Source: Allolobophora icterica
Lineage: Eukaryota > Annelida > Clitellata > Crassiclitellata > Lumbricidae
Direction of reading: 5' to 3'
Assembly (NCBI GenBank): GCA_963556255.1
Contig: OY744616.1
Span: 7,552,593 to 7,616,592, forward strand
DNA: 64,000 nucleotides
Both the position numbers and the translations under genes were made by a program. Below the pieces are notes generated by a model. It was given only the letters and a program-made list of their open reading frames with translations. It was not told the origin of the DNA and did not search any database. Shown piece after piece: positions 12,468 through 24,868 of this stretch (positions within the stretch are counted from its first letter, which is position 1; each line of letters begins with the position of its first letter).

Positions 12468-12829
12468 CAGGGCTGTAGTCGAGCGTATACGCGGGTATAC
12501 AGCGTATACTTACCTCTAGAGAAATTTGAGAGCGTATACTCATGGCTGTAGACGAGGGTATACGCGGGTATACAGCGTATACTTACCTCTGGGAACGAAA
12601 ATTTTTCCAAAAAGAGAGGTTTTTAAAGGTTTTTAGGGCGAATGACTAAAAAAAAAAAAAAAAAAAGGTCATCAACTTTTTCAGAGACGAAATCGTAAAA
12701 AGTCAGAAAATTTTCAAAGAATTGGTGAAAAGTCTGAAATTTTTCCTAAAAAAAGGTCTTCAAATTTTTTTGTACGCCGCTGGTCACCGGTAGCGTATAC
12801 TCACCTCAAATTTTACCACTACAGCCCTG
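12468..12829. mobile_element. hAT-like MITE with 8-bp target duplication
   Basis: Ends CAGGGCTGTAGT and ACTACAGCCCTG. The flanking 8 bp TTCTCTAT occur at 12460-12467 and 12830-12837. The left part carries two direct copies of a 'gcgggtatacagcgtatacttacctct' segment. Confidence 0.93.
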
Positions 12830-13303
12830 TTCTCTATGCAAACTTTTTTCTATGAAAGAACGTCATTTTGCGCGTAAAAACATTTTGCCCCGCTAGAACA
12901 ATTCCTGCGGACGCTCATGAATGAAAAAATTAATATATTATTTTATTCACAGCTGAAAAAAATTTAAGTACATTTTAAAGTTTCAGATATGTCGTTGAGC
13001 CAATGTCTTCTAGGATATATCTATTCTTATTCTGTGACAACAAAGCATCTACTAAAGTCAGTTCCACGAAATTGACCCTTCAGCTCTGCCTTCATTCCAT
13101 GTCCTATAAGCTTGTGTAATTTTTAAAAATAAGTACTACTGCATTCAAGCATGGTCAAGCAAATTGAGATCAACTACTTTAACAACATTGCTAAAATTCT
13201 TCTGTCAAGCATGCATCTGGTTAATTTTACATGAATTTTGTTCTTTAATTCAAACAACAGCAACTGTGCGCATAGATCTGAATGGTTGCAGTCTGCATTA
13301 CAG

Positions 13304-14350
13304 GATGAAGAGCTGAGCGGTATATATATAGCCAGTCGAAGTGATATATTCCACGAGCGGTGACTCATCAAAGAACTTTTCCGGCTTGATTTGTAGTAAC
13401 TTAACGTCGCCTCGCGAAGTTCTATTAAGAAACAAAAGTGGCCACTTTGAAAGAGAAGCCACATGCTAAAAGTGGCATCTCAGGTTATAAGCAGTGGCTT
13501 TACTAAAGGGTTTATTTTATTCATTATCTGTTTCATACTACGCCCGAGGCAGCACATTACAGAGGGGACTTGAATAATAGAAAATAGAAACCTGAGCGTT
13601 GAGTCTATTTCAAAACTGCGAGAGAAACGAGACAATAAATAAATACAATTAAACTGATATTAGTTACAAACAGTCAAAAGTTTTTTAGCATGAATATTAA
13701 AGGTGGTAAAAAGTTGCATTATGGGCGGCAGATTGTTAAGCCTATCGTTCTACATCAGGTGATCTTCATTTAGACCTGACTTGCAAAACTACTTTTCAAT
13801 ACATAGCTATAATAAAATCACACACGGCCATGTGGTGAATGCGATTCTATGGGCAACAATACAGATTTAGATCCTTTAGGTCTCTGGCGTAAATGGAGCG
13901 AATCCGAATCTATTGCTGTACCGCTACGCAGGTGACTGTGATGCATTTGTTAAGTAGATCTAAAGAATTTAGACCAGAGATGGGTGATACCCTTTGTGGG
14001 GCAACCTAGGGATCAGATGATTCTGGCTTCCTTCTTAGAAGCTTTGAGAATGTAGGAGTATCGGAATACGACGGAGTGGAATAGAAGTCTACCGGGTAGA
14101 TGATCTGTGAGTAAATTAGGTGGAATTGGAATTAAATGTGAAGAATTGAAGTTTTAGATAATATTATTTTGGTTGCAATGGCCGTGGGTATCGAATTATA
14201 TTCTAGCTCAGCCGCGCGCATATGAGAGCGAACGCACGTGCGCTTGATAAATGCGCGCTACCACTTCGACCTGCATGTACGCTTGCAAGCGAAAGCGGTA
14301 ACTCAACATTCCCTTCTAACGATTAAAGTAGGCCCTACACTACAATACAT
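13304..14350. other. Gene 2 to gene 3 spacer, no gene seen
   Basis: Where exons 4 and 5 of gene 2 would be expected there is no fibrinogen-domain similarity. Only short AT-rich and purine-rich stretches are visible. Confidence 0.6.
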
Positions 14351-14351
14351 T

Positions 14352-14393
14352 AGACGTTCTCGCATATGTGCAGTTGAAACTGCCATTCAAAGT
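14352..14393 (+). promoter_or_regulatory. Conserved 5' block upstream of type A start codons
   Basis: The 40 bp before the ATG of gene 3 match those before gene 8 (58620-58661): AGACGTTCT.GCATATG.G.AG then GAAACTGCCA. Gene 2 retains only the final part. Conservation right up to the ATG suggests 5' UTR or core-promoter sequence retained after duplication. Confidence 0.5.
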
Positions 14394-17300
14394 ATGGGTC
14401 TTGAATTCTACATCCTATTCATACTGGCTTCTTGTAAGCTGAGTTTGGCATTCAGTCAGTTGATGGTATCGGGGAAGTTTATCCTGACCATTCAAGGGAA
14501 AGGTCAATGTCCTGATCCGTTGTATGCGGGATCCAGCGGGGTTGTGGCAGCTCGATCTCAACTGGATTGTGCCAGGCGGTGCAACATTCTTAAGGATTGC
14601 ATCTATCATGGTTATCATAAGAACGAGAGAATGTGTCATCTGTACACATCAACACCAGACAAATTACTACCAACACCAGACTGCAAGTTTATGCTGGTAA
14701 GTTTTCAGGTTTTTTTAGAGATTTCTTCATTGCTGCATTCAAATGTTATTGTATTTTAAATGATGTAATTCAGAATGCTTCTCGGCAGATTATGAAGACA
14801 ATAGGTCAAAGACTACTATACTGATAAGGAACAGGCTAAGAGCTCGTTAGAAATAAGATAAAAATCATATTGTAATTACTAGGCTAAACTATTACATATC
14901 GCTACTCTAGGCCTATTACATATTGCTTTTAATTTATTGTACAATTTTGTATCGTTATTTTCTGAAACGATATTAATATGAATAAAAATATTAGACATTT
15001 TGTTAATAGTGGTATTGATTTTGGCTTTGTAGAGACCCGAGGCATTTCAAGGTTGTTTGCCGCCAGGTAATCGTCATAGTTACGAATTTGCGAGATAAAA
15101 CACCAGCTTAAATTAATTTTGTGTGAGGTGTCTGAGAATATAGATTGTTAGTTTTCTTATATATTTAATTCTAGTTCAGCCAAAATTATACCGGATGGAT
15201 TAGAGTAGCAATTGGTCGGATGGATTAGGGTAGAAACTACATGTTAAATTGTGCAGATCCATCATTTATTGAAAGTTAAGGCAAGAACTTATCTCAACAG
15301 CTTCAAAAGCATTGCTCAGCTTGTTTTGTAAAATTTTAATCAGTAGATTATGTTTGAATTTCGATTTGTGACAAACAGCAACTGTGCGCATAGATCCAAA
15401 TGGTTGCAGTCTTCCGTTCCAGTACATCAACAAAGTATACAACAACTGCATACAAGTAAATGGAATCGACACTCCTCAGTGTGTTGCTCCCAGTGGAACC
15501 TTAACGGACTGCATTGTCCCATCTAGTATGTAAAGCTGTCTCAAGGACATCTCTCTATCTCTAATATGTTCGTCTAAAATATCTACCGCAAAGCATACGT
15601 AAGCTAGTTCGGAATAATATCCTTGTTGAAGAAAATCTTCTGTTGCTCCCAGGTCTCTCAGTTGGTTCCTGCTTCTGCCCCTTCCCCTACCATTTGCTTA
15701 ACTTCAGACCCCGAAAGCAATTGCCAAAGTGTTTATACAGTTTTCACCGCATAACGTTGTGGGAAATTGTTCACCAAAGTATTCTCATATTTTCGAGACG
15801 CATAGACGCTTAAACAGTAATAATTTCAGACCATGCCGTTCGTGTCTGATCTTATCATTGTATGGATTTTTGGATTGTCATTGTTCAAATAGTTCGACAC
15901 GAAGAGAGCACATCGTGTTTTCTTAATCAAATGGTATTATCATTATTAACTAATTAAATAGTTATCACATTGATCCAGGCATCCAGATTTGGAGCTTCCG
16001 TCTAAATGAGACATTAAAATACAAATAACGAATAAGATGACCATGCAGGTCCAACTTAGAAGTGAGGGAGACTGGGCATTTAGTATAAAATGTCTTGATG
16101 TTTCAGCGCCTCTTTAACCTTTCAGATATTCGCTGTAGCCGTTTATCAATGCATGTATGGAAATGCGAGACCAACAAGTAGAGCTGTTTTCATTCTTAAC
16201 ACTGTGGAAACGGCATATAGGCCTACTAAAGTAACTAGGATACGGTCTTTTAAAGTAATTGAACAGCATTTTGTGCCATCTAACAACAATGATTGAAGAC
16301 ACCGTATGCAAGTAAGACTGCGGTTACCAGATCTGAATTTTAAGAGTAATGCGTGGCATAATATTTTGTGATGTATAATTCTATACAGGATTCATCGCAA
16401 AACAAGATGTTGTTAATGTGACAATTGGAACATCACGTGTTCCTCTACCATGCATTAACAACTGGATCATCATGATGAACCGTTTCGACGGATCAGTGTC
16501 ATTTAGTCGTCCATGGGCGGATTACAAGATCGGATTCGGTGACATTAGAACATCAGAGTTCTGGATTGGTAATGAAAATATTCATCTCTACACCGATCAA
16601 CCTGGAGCTTCCTACAGACTCCGTGTTGAAGTAAGAAGATGATATAGTTATTCAAATGTTTCCAACATTATTAGAGTATTTGAGCAAAATTAGTTGTTCA
16701 TCATTTTTACATTTATGTCACATAGAAATCAAATAGACCAAAGTCGCAGCCGTGTTGTACTATTTTTACAACAATTACGATTCTATTCCATTGTTCTTTA
16801 AGGCTGGGAACACAATGGTCGAAGGAAGGGGCAGACAGCTTCCACGTTGTGCACCTTGAAAATATTTTTGGTGTGCAATCTTTCTGGATTGGCTAATAGT
16901 GTGAAAGAGAAATAAGTACTTTATTGCAGGTGCATTTCATAAGAGGTGTATAAATATGCAGTAATGCGACCAGCAATGAAGGTCGTCTGCGAGTTGAGTT
17001 GGGAAAAATGTCTATTATATTCACTGTTCTCAATTTTTATAGACTGTGGTTTTTCTTGAACATTCGCGGCTGTGTCCTGAATTTGTCAGTACTAAGTGCA
17101 TTATCTGCACGCAGGTTCAAGGTGTGACGACTGGAAAATGGTTCTACGCTGAATACACAACCTTCGCTGTTGACTCGGAAGCTAACAAGTACGCAATCCA
17201 CGTGTCTGGATACGTTGGAAACGCCGGAGATTCCTTGGCCGACATATCTCTGCCCTCGAAATGGTATCATGATGGCATGAATTTCACTACTTCTGACGAG

Positions 17301-17498
17301 GATAACGATGGAAACAAAACAGACAACTGTGCGAAGATCTATCCCTCTGGGTGGTGGCACAATAATTGCAGGTACTCGTGCTTAACCTGTAATTTCGGCT
17401 CTGTCTCGTTTACATGGTTTTCACTGCACGTTCTTAACTATGAGCCGTACGGAATACTACAAGCAGCCAGAATGATGATCAGAAGAAACTATCCTTAA
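14394..17498 (+). CDS. Gene 3: secreted PAN/apple plus fibrinogen-related protein, type A, 5 exons
   Basis: Predicted exons are 14394-14696, 15033-15066, 15379-15525, 16389-16630 and 17115-17498 (about 369 aa). The start matches the MGLE-type start of genes 2 and 8; the open frame extends upstream, but the conserved signal peptide begins here. Intron phases are 0, 1, 1, 0 as in the other genes. The PAN module has QCPDP, LDCARRCN, DCIYHGY, MCHLY and PDCKF. Exon 3 has four cysteines and ends with an unusual A|GTATGT donor, turning the usual junction Gly into Arg. Exon 4 keeps the PLPC cysteine. Exon 5 has SGYVGNAGDSL, DEDND, NCA, GWW, a SCLTC motif and ARMMIRRNYP. The 3' flank after the stop matches that of genes 5 and 7. 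Confidence 0.87.
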
Positions 17499-19030
17499 GG
17501 TGGAAGAAAACATCTGAGTGAGGAAAGTCTGCACCATGAAATCTCTGGGTCGTTAGTTTGCAAAACATTGCACAGTAGCACTCCTGGTCTTTCTGAAACT
17601 TCAGCATAGGAGAAAATTTTTATTTTTTCGCTTGTCGATTTAGAAATGAAACGTTTACTGTTTCGAAAATAATGACACTGATTGCTGAGAATACAACTTC
17701 ATTTCAGGTACTAATAATGTAATATTAGTAAGTTGTGTTTACCGATAACATTGTAACATTGTACGTTGTACCATTTAGCAAACATTAAGCGTTGAAGTAT
17801 GTAACACTACCGAAGTTACTGAAAACTTAACATTGTTCTAGTTAGCCAGAAAGTGTCGACGTGTCATATTGTTGCTTTACGTTGCCTGAGTCAATTAAAA
17901 TACGTTATTGTTCTTTAATGGTGGGTATATAAAAAGTGCATTTCTCCAATAAGAATGGGACAGATTTTGATATGAGGTTCAAATGTATTATACAATAAAT
18001 TATGGTCTCAAATGGTTGCACATTTGAGTAATTTTGGTATGGCTTCCTGTGTCCTGCATATAACGTTTCTGTGATAGACCACCGTATCGCCTTCCAGCTG
18101 AATATATATACCCATCAGTGCAATATCTCCATCCATTGATACGCGCAAATCAGCGCACATTCGTGTTTGCATGTATTTAACGCTTAACACGATATTTCCT
18201 CACATATCTACCTAGCTGCGTAGTTGTATAGTTGCATGCATCCATGAATTCAAACATGCATACAACCAAACAAACAAACTGTACATACAAACATTCACGC
18301 ATACACAGTAGGGTACCTATGGCACTGCTGGGTCAACATCGCAGGAGTCTTAATCCGAGCATGAAAAACATACGTACATACATACATGCATATATACGTA
18401 CGTATGTAAATGCATACGTACGTTCATGCATTTAAACCGACAAGCATATGCATAGGCCTACATACGTACAGGTTCACTGTACTCGCTCTCATCAAAAAGT
18501 AACCTACATATCGGTAATTACCTAACAGTGCTGTTTATCAACGGCCACCTGAGATTCTTCAACCAGTCTCTTGTTCGCGTGTAAATACAACAGACCTTTG
18601 TCTCTAAAGCATAGTCCACCATAAAGGATGCCAGATTGAAAGGTTCAACAGGTGTCGCATACAATCCATGGGACAACGACGTCTCTGTTTTCGTCGCGTC
18701 AATAATAACGGTTCCGTGTTGTTCCTAACTGTTTGCGGGTCTTTGTCTTGAAATCTATTTTGGTTTCTGAAGATGAGATTCTTTGGTTTTCTCTGTTCAT
18801 TCGATTAATCGATTCTTCCAACGAACGGTCACCGACATTTGGTCCAGATTTTCTTATTTTATACACATGCGAGAAACTGAATACTGTATCAATAAAACGC
18901 GACGCGTCCGAGCTCCACAGCAGCTTCTAACTTCTTGTGAATGCACATATTCCTAAATAAATTTATGCATGTATACTTTGTATTCGATTTGTAGTACATG
19001 AATATTTGCACAGCGCCTTACACTTGAAAT
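17499..19030. other. Gene 3 3' flank, no gene seen
   Basis: The first 130 bp after the stop match the flank after genes 5 and 7 (aaaacattgcacagtagcac block). CATA-rich patches occur near 18240-18470. Nothing else recognised. Confidence 0.55.
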
Positions 19031-20668
19031 CTCATGGCATGACCGATATTGCCCTTCTTTACCTTCAGTCACTGTTCTCGGACCGTTCCCACCCTGCTGT
19101 GTCTTGACCCACACGTTCCATCTGGTCCCCTATTCGTTTTAGCCTTCCTGAAGGCTCTGTCTTGGCCCTGTCCTATACATTGTCGACCTGGGACGGAATC
19201 TCCTTCCTATGAGCGTTGCTGTCCATCAAGTATGCAGACGAAACGCACAGGCCTTTGCTCACGGCCTATCTGATTATGCTGTTTCTTTGGTTGGGAAGAT
19301 TCTTGGTGTAGCAGCTGCCCTTAGTCTATGGATGTCCTCCAACTGCCTCAGATTAAATTGTAATGAAACTCAGTTCATTTGGCTTGGCTGTTGCTCCCAT
19401 CTTAACCATAACCATAACCATAACCATAAGTTTTATTACTTCACATAATATCATAATATGCAGTAACAGAAATTCAGTATAAAATTTTAACAGAAAACAG
19501 ATAAATTAATTAGTTTCCAATGGAAGTAAAGGGAGAGAAACCCTTAAGGGACCTGGGCCCCGCTATCAGGGTTACCCTTGTTCATAAAAAATAACGGCAA
19601 CTGGCATAACATTGTAATACTAGACATTTTGGACTTAACTAGTTAACTAAACATCGAAGTAATATCAGATAAGGTGTCAGCATCAAAACCTAGTGCGCAT
19701 TTAAGGCAGTAATTTGCTAGTAAAATTGCTGAGATCGATATCATATCTCTACGTCATAGGTTTCCAGGCATTATTTTTCTTCCTTGGCTGAATATATTAC
19801 CAGTGTCTTCGTCTCATGGTTTTACCACTTCCGTCAGGTCCCTGCCCTACCCTCCCCGACCCAACTCCTTTCCTTTCATGCCTTCACTTTTTTAATTCAC
19901 GCCGTAATCTGCAACAGGATGGACTTCGGTAACGCTATCTTTGCTGGAATTTCACTAGCTAATATTTCGAAGCTTCAGTCTGTTCTTAATGCCGATATCC
20001 GTTTAATTGGGTTGTCCCCATGTTTGGTCGTTTAGCTTCCCTCATGTGGCATACCTTGCACTGGCGCTCCCTCCACCAGAGTACTCAGTTTAAGATCTTG
20101 ACCCTAATTCGTAATTGTCTCCTCCATCTTATCTTAGGAACTTCTGCATTTCAGTCTCACTCACTCACCCATCCGCATCCGCCCCCTCACGATCATTATT
20201 ATCACGCCAGGACAATAATTGTCTTAAAGACCCGGATGAAAAATGTGAAGTCATAAACTTTGTCTACACGCCTGTATAACAGACAGTCAAGAAGACTTAT
20301 AGACGCATCGTCCTTGGCTTTGAATGCTTTCTCGTCTGTTTCATGTCTTATGGTCATTAGGGTGGAGTGAAAATGGCAAAAAAAAATTTTTTTAATGCAA
20401 ACGTTTTCTAATAGCGATGGAAAGTTGCCAGCATGTGAGTGTAATTAGTGTTCAAAATATTGTTGATTTTGCTTTGCGTCTTCTGCCCTCTACCGACGGT
20501 TTTATATTTACCATATTAAATTCTTTGAATAACGTCAATGTGGTGCATTATTTTTCTTTCTCTTCAACTGACTGTCTTCGAACGGTAACAATTCATGAAA
20601 TACATGTGCACGTTCAAGTCAGTTGCGGAAATCGCCTCTGGTGTGTTACAGGATTATATAATTGTAAC

Positions 20669-20869
20669 CAGGGGCGTAACTTTGGTCTAAAAAGGTTGGG
20701 GGTACCAATTTCTTACATACAGGAATCAAGACGTTGACTGCGATCTCTGGGAAGGCAAAATAATAAAATATTGATTGGCATTGTGCATAAATTGGGGGTA
20801 CGGTACCTCAGCCCAAAGAGTGTGGTGGGGTACGGTTACCCATCGTTCCCCCGACAAATTACGCCTATG
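20669..20869. mobile_element. hAT-like MITE nested in a larger element
   Basis: Ends CAGGGGCGTAA and TTACGCCTATG are imperfect inverted repeats. The flanking 8 bp ATTGTAAC occur at 20661-20668 and 20870-20877. It is 201 bp long and has no coding capacity. Confidence 0.9.
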
Positions 20870-20949
20870 ATTGTAACGCCTAATGAATGCAGCGACATTA
20901 CTGAAAGGAAGAAAATTAGGAGAGAACGAAAGAAGTACCAAAGCTCTGT

Positions 20950-21990
20950 TCAAGCAGGATGCGCCAGCATAGGACTGTAAGTGTTGAGGGGTTTTCCAGA
21001 GAGTAATCCAAAAGAGGTTCGAGTCTGGTTTCGGTGGGGGGGGGGGAGATCAAGAGAGGACGCAGAGCAGCTGTGACGGTGGATGTTATTTAGGGCGAGG
21101 AGAATTGGAAGGCACAGGATCAAATGAGTCAGGGTAGGAGTAGGCCCTACTTGAAAAGGTGAGACTTCAGTTTGGGGTGGAAAGCCCGGATATGGATAGA
21201 GGAACATGAGGAGAAGGATGGAGGACGGGTTGGAATGATGGTGGAGGAACCAAGAATCTGCGGAATTCAAGGGGAGATCGTTCCAGAGGCGTGGTGCTCT
21301 GTTGGATATGGCTGGGTTGGAGAACTTGAGATGAGTAGTGACCGGAGATCGAGAAAGACTGAAATAGGAGGAGGATCGGGTGGAGCGGGTTGCCTGCATG
21401 GTGACCACAGAGGTACTTGGGCTGGACATATTGTAGGGAGTCATAGGTTAGTGATAGGACTTTGAAGTGGATTCACTCTGTGATTTTTAGCCAATGTAGT
21501 GATTTGAGGATGAGAGTAATATGATGATGTTTGGGCATTCTCGTGACAGCCCTGGCTAGTGACTTTTGGATAAGTTGCAGACGGTTGATTTGGGTGGATT
21601 CAAGGTTGAGGAAGAGGGAATTGCTGTAGTCAATGAACAACAGAGGTAACAATGGTAGAGGCAGTTTTAAGGTCGATCTTGGGCCGGATGCGACGAAGGT
21701 CACAAATGTGCCTGAAGCAGGAGCGCGAGAGGTTGGAGATGTGGTTAGAGAAGGAGCGGTGTGGATCACAAGTAATGGACGGGGTGGGGGGTCCGATGTG
21801 AAAGTTAAGAAGCGATGAGTTAGTCGATGGGTGTATGAAGGGCTAGGGCTTTTCTTGATATGATAAGGAAGGCCTAGGATTATGAATTCTGTTTTGGAAA
21901 GGTTAAGGCAGAGGAGATTGGATGACATCCATTGTGATATTAGGTTAATCACGTTGAAATATTGCATCGACGGTAGAGGGCAGAAGATGT
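20950..21990 (-). mobile_element. LINE reverse-transcriptase C-terminal fragment (CR1/L2-like)
   Basis: The minus-strand translation includes ISQWMSSNLLCLNLSKTEF, RLQLIQKSLARAVTR, HITLILKSLHWLKI and, after a frameshift, SSYFSLSRSPVTTHLKFSNP with APRLWNDLPL. These are the palm-end, thumb and C-terminal motifs of this LINE group. The frame is broken once and the N-terminal RT core is absent, so the copy is dead. Confidence 0.85.
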
Positions 21991-22394
21991 CATTTGAAAT
22001 TTAAAATATTTGGTGTGTTTCTTACTCTACCTCAGTTGCATCTTTTGCCCACTATTAGAATTCATTTATTTAAAAATCATTTTTTCACTCCACCCTAATG
22101 GTCATTAGTTGTCCCCTATGCAGTGGCCTCTACCCCCAACTGGAATGGGAGAACAAGTCCCGGGTCGTGGTACCCGTCTATCCCGCCCATGGACTACTGA
22201 CTGCCCCTCGCATGAGTACTTCTACTGTTCAGTCCAGAAGCTTTGCCTATGCTGGGCTCACCTGCTGGAATCGACTTTCTCAAGAGCTGCAGCTCGAGCT
22301 CCTCAGTTTGTCCTTTCCACGGTTTAGCAACGGGAGGTCCAATTATGAGTTTTTTCTTACAGTGGCGCTTTATAAATGTCAGTTACAGTTGCAA

Positions 22395-22475
22395 TTAATG
22401 AATGTATAATAATAGTAATAATAATAATAATCAAAATGAATATAATAAATAAGGGTCTACAGAAAATAACAACAG

Positions 22476-22530
<55 letters not shown>
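22395..22530. repeat. (AAT)n microsatellite, LINE tail
   Basis: AAT-rich run interrupted by short unique pieces, continuing the 3' end of the plus-strand LINE remnant. Confidence 0.85.
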
Positions 22531-22681
<151 letters not shown>

Positions 22682-23174
22682 GTCAAAAGGCGCAGCATAT
22701 TCACAGGTTTTAATGCTGCTCCAGCGAAATTAATTCACCTAGCGTTTCTAAGTAAGAATTAAGAATCCTAAGCAGAATGTTGAGAATTTTAAATAGTGTT
22801 TGAATGGGATTCTAAGGTAAGCGTTATGACAACTCGAAGTACTGATGAATTCCATTTAATCTTATATAGCGCGCCCTTAAGAAGCCTAAACGACGATGCT
22901 CCCTAAATGATGCCAAACAGCATTAGCCTATCTATCATTCATTTTTTAGCTGTTAACCAATTTTAATTCACAAGTTGTCCTATGTTTCTTATATTCCGAA
23001 TTTTCTGAAACAGTTTCAACGTACGGCGAGTAAGACTTGCAAAACATAGTCGGTTAAGTTCAGTGTTTAAGCTAAGCAACGTCTCCATTAGAGTAGTCGA
23101 TAGCAATCATTCCTAAGCAGCAAGATTCTTCTTTTTCTACCTGAAAAATTGTCGAAAGTTTATTTTATTCACAG

Positions 23175-23408
23175 TTTTAATTAATGACGACTGGCAAATG
23201 GTTGTTTGCTGAATGCGTAACAGTTAGGGTCAAATCGGAAGCTAGGGCTTCCGCTATTCCTTTGTCTGGATTCGTTGGGAACGTTGAAGACTCGCTCACC
23301 TACACTTCGATAGGCTCTAAATGGTATCATAATGGCATGAATTACAGCACATATGATGTCGACAACGATTTGTAATCCTCTGGGAAATGTGCTTCAAAAC
23401 AACGGATA
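23175..23408 (+). pseudogene. Orphan last exon of a PAN/FReD gene, inactivated
   Basis: After a plausible acceptor (ttcacag) the sequence aligns with exon 5 of gene 4 (TTGKW, SGFVGN, DSLTYTS, GMNYSTYDVDND). It has a stop at the second codon, where gene 4 has Gln, another stop at 23373-23375 where gene 4 has Lys, and similarity ends near 23408 before the GWW segment. No matching upstream exons are nearby, so an entire paralogue has decayed here. Confidence 0.85.
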
Positions 23409-23562
23409 CGGGAACGACACCACACCACATGTAATACATGCGATGTTCGTCAAATGCAAATAAAGGCTACTTACTTGCTTACTTACAGTTCCAGTTACTT
23501 TGTCAGTTGTCGATGTTGAGCACAGTTACTTGTTTTCATGCTGTGATTATGAGTCTTGAATT

Positions 23563-23824
23563 CATGGGCGGCGACCCCGGGGGGTCGAGGGGGACAAGAC
23601 CCCCACCTTTAAGAGTGGGGGGACACGCCATACATCGGACCCCCAAATTTGGAAGAAACACCAAAAAAGGTCATCAAATTTTGTAGTGCTGAGGTTAAGA
23701 AATTTGTTCGCGCGTGAGCACGAAAAAGTTTTTTGACCTTTTTTGACCAGATCAGTTCAAAACTCTTTTGACCAGATCAGTTCCAATATGTCCCCCCACC
23801 TCTCAAACAAGATCTCCGCCACTG
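23563..23824. mobile_element. hAT-like MITE with 8-bp target duplication
   Basis: Ends CATGGGCGGCGA and CTCCGCCACTG, imperfect inverted repeats. The flanking 8 bp CTTGAATT occur at 23555-23562 and 23825-23832. Confidence 0.88.
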
Positions 23825-23832
23825 CTTGAATT

Positions 23833-24868
23833 TGTTCGTGGATATCACTGGAACATTGAAAAAATGTCACCATGTTGCCTGTAGCAGTAAATGTACTATT
23901 CTACTAGAGAACATGTACGATAAGAGTTATATCGAAGCAGCTTGGTCCAGCAACTCTGAGCGTGAAGCCATCTATCAACTACGGATGGGAGTCTGTTAGT
24001 TGGTCGCTACGTGTGTGCGTGGGACCACCAGTGGTGACTCTTCCGGTTTTCTGTTAATCGTTTTGCATACTGATTAATTTCTGGTCTTAATGACATTTAA
24101 CATCGTAGCGAATAGAGCAGAGATTCCTCGTGAAATGGTGCTATACAAATTTGTGATTAAAGTCTTTGTTGCATCAGATGCAAACGTAATTGGTCGGTAT
24201 TGTTAATTCAACTTTAATTATTCTGAGAGAATTGATTTCTCCTTTTGTTTTTCCGAAATTCATTACGTTACTAGAAGCAATGTGCTTATAGGTAGGCAAG
24301 ACATTGTTTTCCATCGCACATCATGCTCTGTCAGTCGGAATCTGTCGAGTGTGGTCCACCGTCCGCTTCTGAATTAGTCGCCAGTTGTCGATGTTGAGTT
24401 CAGTGCAAGCATTCATTTCTGTTTTGTAATTCCACAATCCATAGCATTATTAGAAACATTATATCAGTGACAGTCAGAGCGGATGTTAATTCCTGTTCAA
24501 ACACGCAGGGGAGCGTCCGGAAATCACTTGAACCGTCGGATCTGCGCAGATCTGCCTTTCAGTTGGTCGAGTGGTCGCCACTCGCAACTCATTATTAGTT
24601 TTATAAACCTATTAACTGACTAAACCCGTATCTTTTGTGTGGTTAGTAATACAATGATCTCTATTCAGCTGACGTTAATGTTTTGGCCAACTCCACGCAC
24701 TTAGGTGCCATTATTGCAACGTTGAATCCGTACTTTCGCCCGAAAGCAATATGCGTATTCATATGATTGTGTAGCTGTTATTGCCAGATTTTCGTCACAG
24801 TTGCCGAGTGTCTCTGACGACGTTAGACTTCAACGAAGGCAAAACATAAGCTTAACTTCAGTAGCACC
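23833..24868. other. Upstream region of gene 4, no gene seen
   Basis: A 'gttgtcgatgttgag' string occurs both at about 23506 and 24387. The last 100 bp resemble the 5' flanks of the other type B genes (tgccagattttcgtcacagttgc, gacgttagacttcaacgaagg). Confidence 0.5.

Larger units (their letters stand above)
11026..13303 (+). pseudogene. Gene 2: broken type A PAN/FReD gene (exons 1, 2 and part of 3 only)
   Basis: Exon 1 (11026-11317) begins with the same MGLE-type signal peptide and CPDP motif as genes 3 and 8 but is 292 nt instead of 303. A net 11-nt loss in the LDCARRCN region shifts the frame and destroys the rest of the PAN module. Exon 2 (11668-11701) is intact in length and both splice sites look normal. 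Only the first 40 or so bases of exon 3 remain (13261-13303), and no fibrinogen exons follow before gene 3. A piggyBac-like element (11719-12204) and a hAT-like element (12468-12829) lie in intron 2. A functional product is very unlikely. Confidence 0.85.
20358..22097. mobile_element. hAT-like DNA transposon carrying nested insertions
   Basis: Ends TAGGGTGGAGTGAAAA and TTTTTCACTCCACCCTA form inverted repeats. The flanking 8 bp ATGGTCAT occur at 20350-20357 and 22098-22105. The interior contains a hAT-like MITE (20669-20869) and a minus-strand LINE fragment (20950-21967). No hAT transposase frame was recognised. It interrupts a plus-strand LINE remnant. Confidence 0.85.
19040..22420 (+). mobile_element. 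CR1/L2-like LINE remnant, split by a later DNA transposon insertion
   Basis: Plus-strand frames, broken by stops and shifts, show a VLGPVLYIVDL-like RT motif near 19160, a WMSSNCLRLN...TQFIWLG motif near 19335-19390, an LHWRSLHQSTQFKILTL motif near 20060-20110, and an AYAGLTCWNRLSQEL C-terminus near 22245-22295. The last piece lies beyond the 20358-22097 insertion. The 3' end runs into a GCGCTTTATAAATG tail and an AAT-rich microsatellite, as in many such LINEs. Degenerate and inactive. Confidence 0.75.

Noticed and set aside
13304..13480. Hammerhead-like ribozyme near a TTTGATGAGTC string on the minus strand
   Set aside because: The conserved CGAAAC core and matching stems could not be found.
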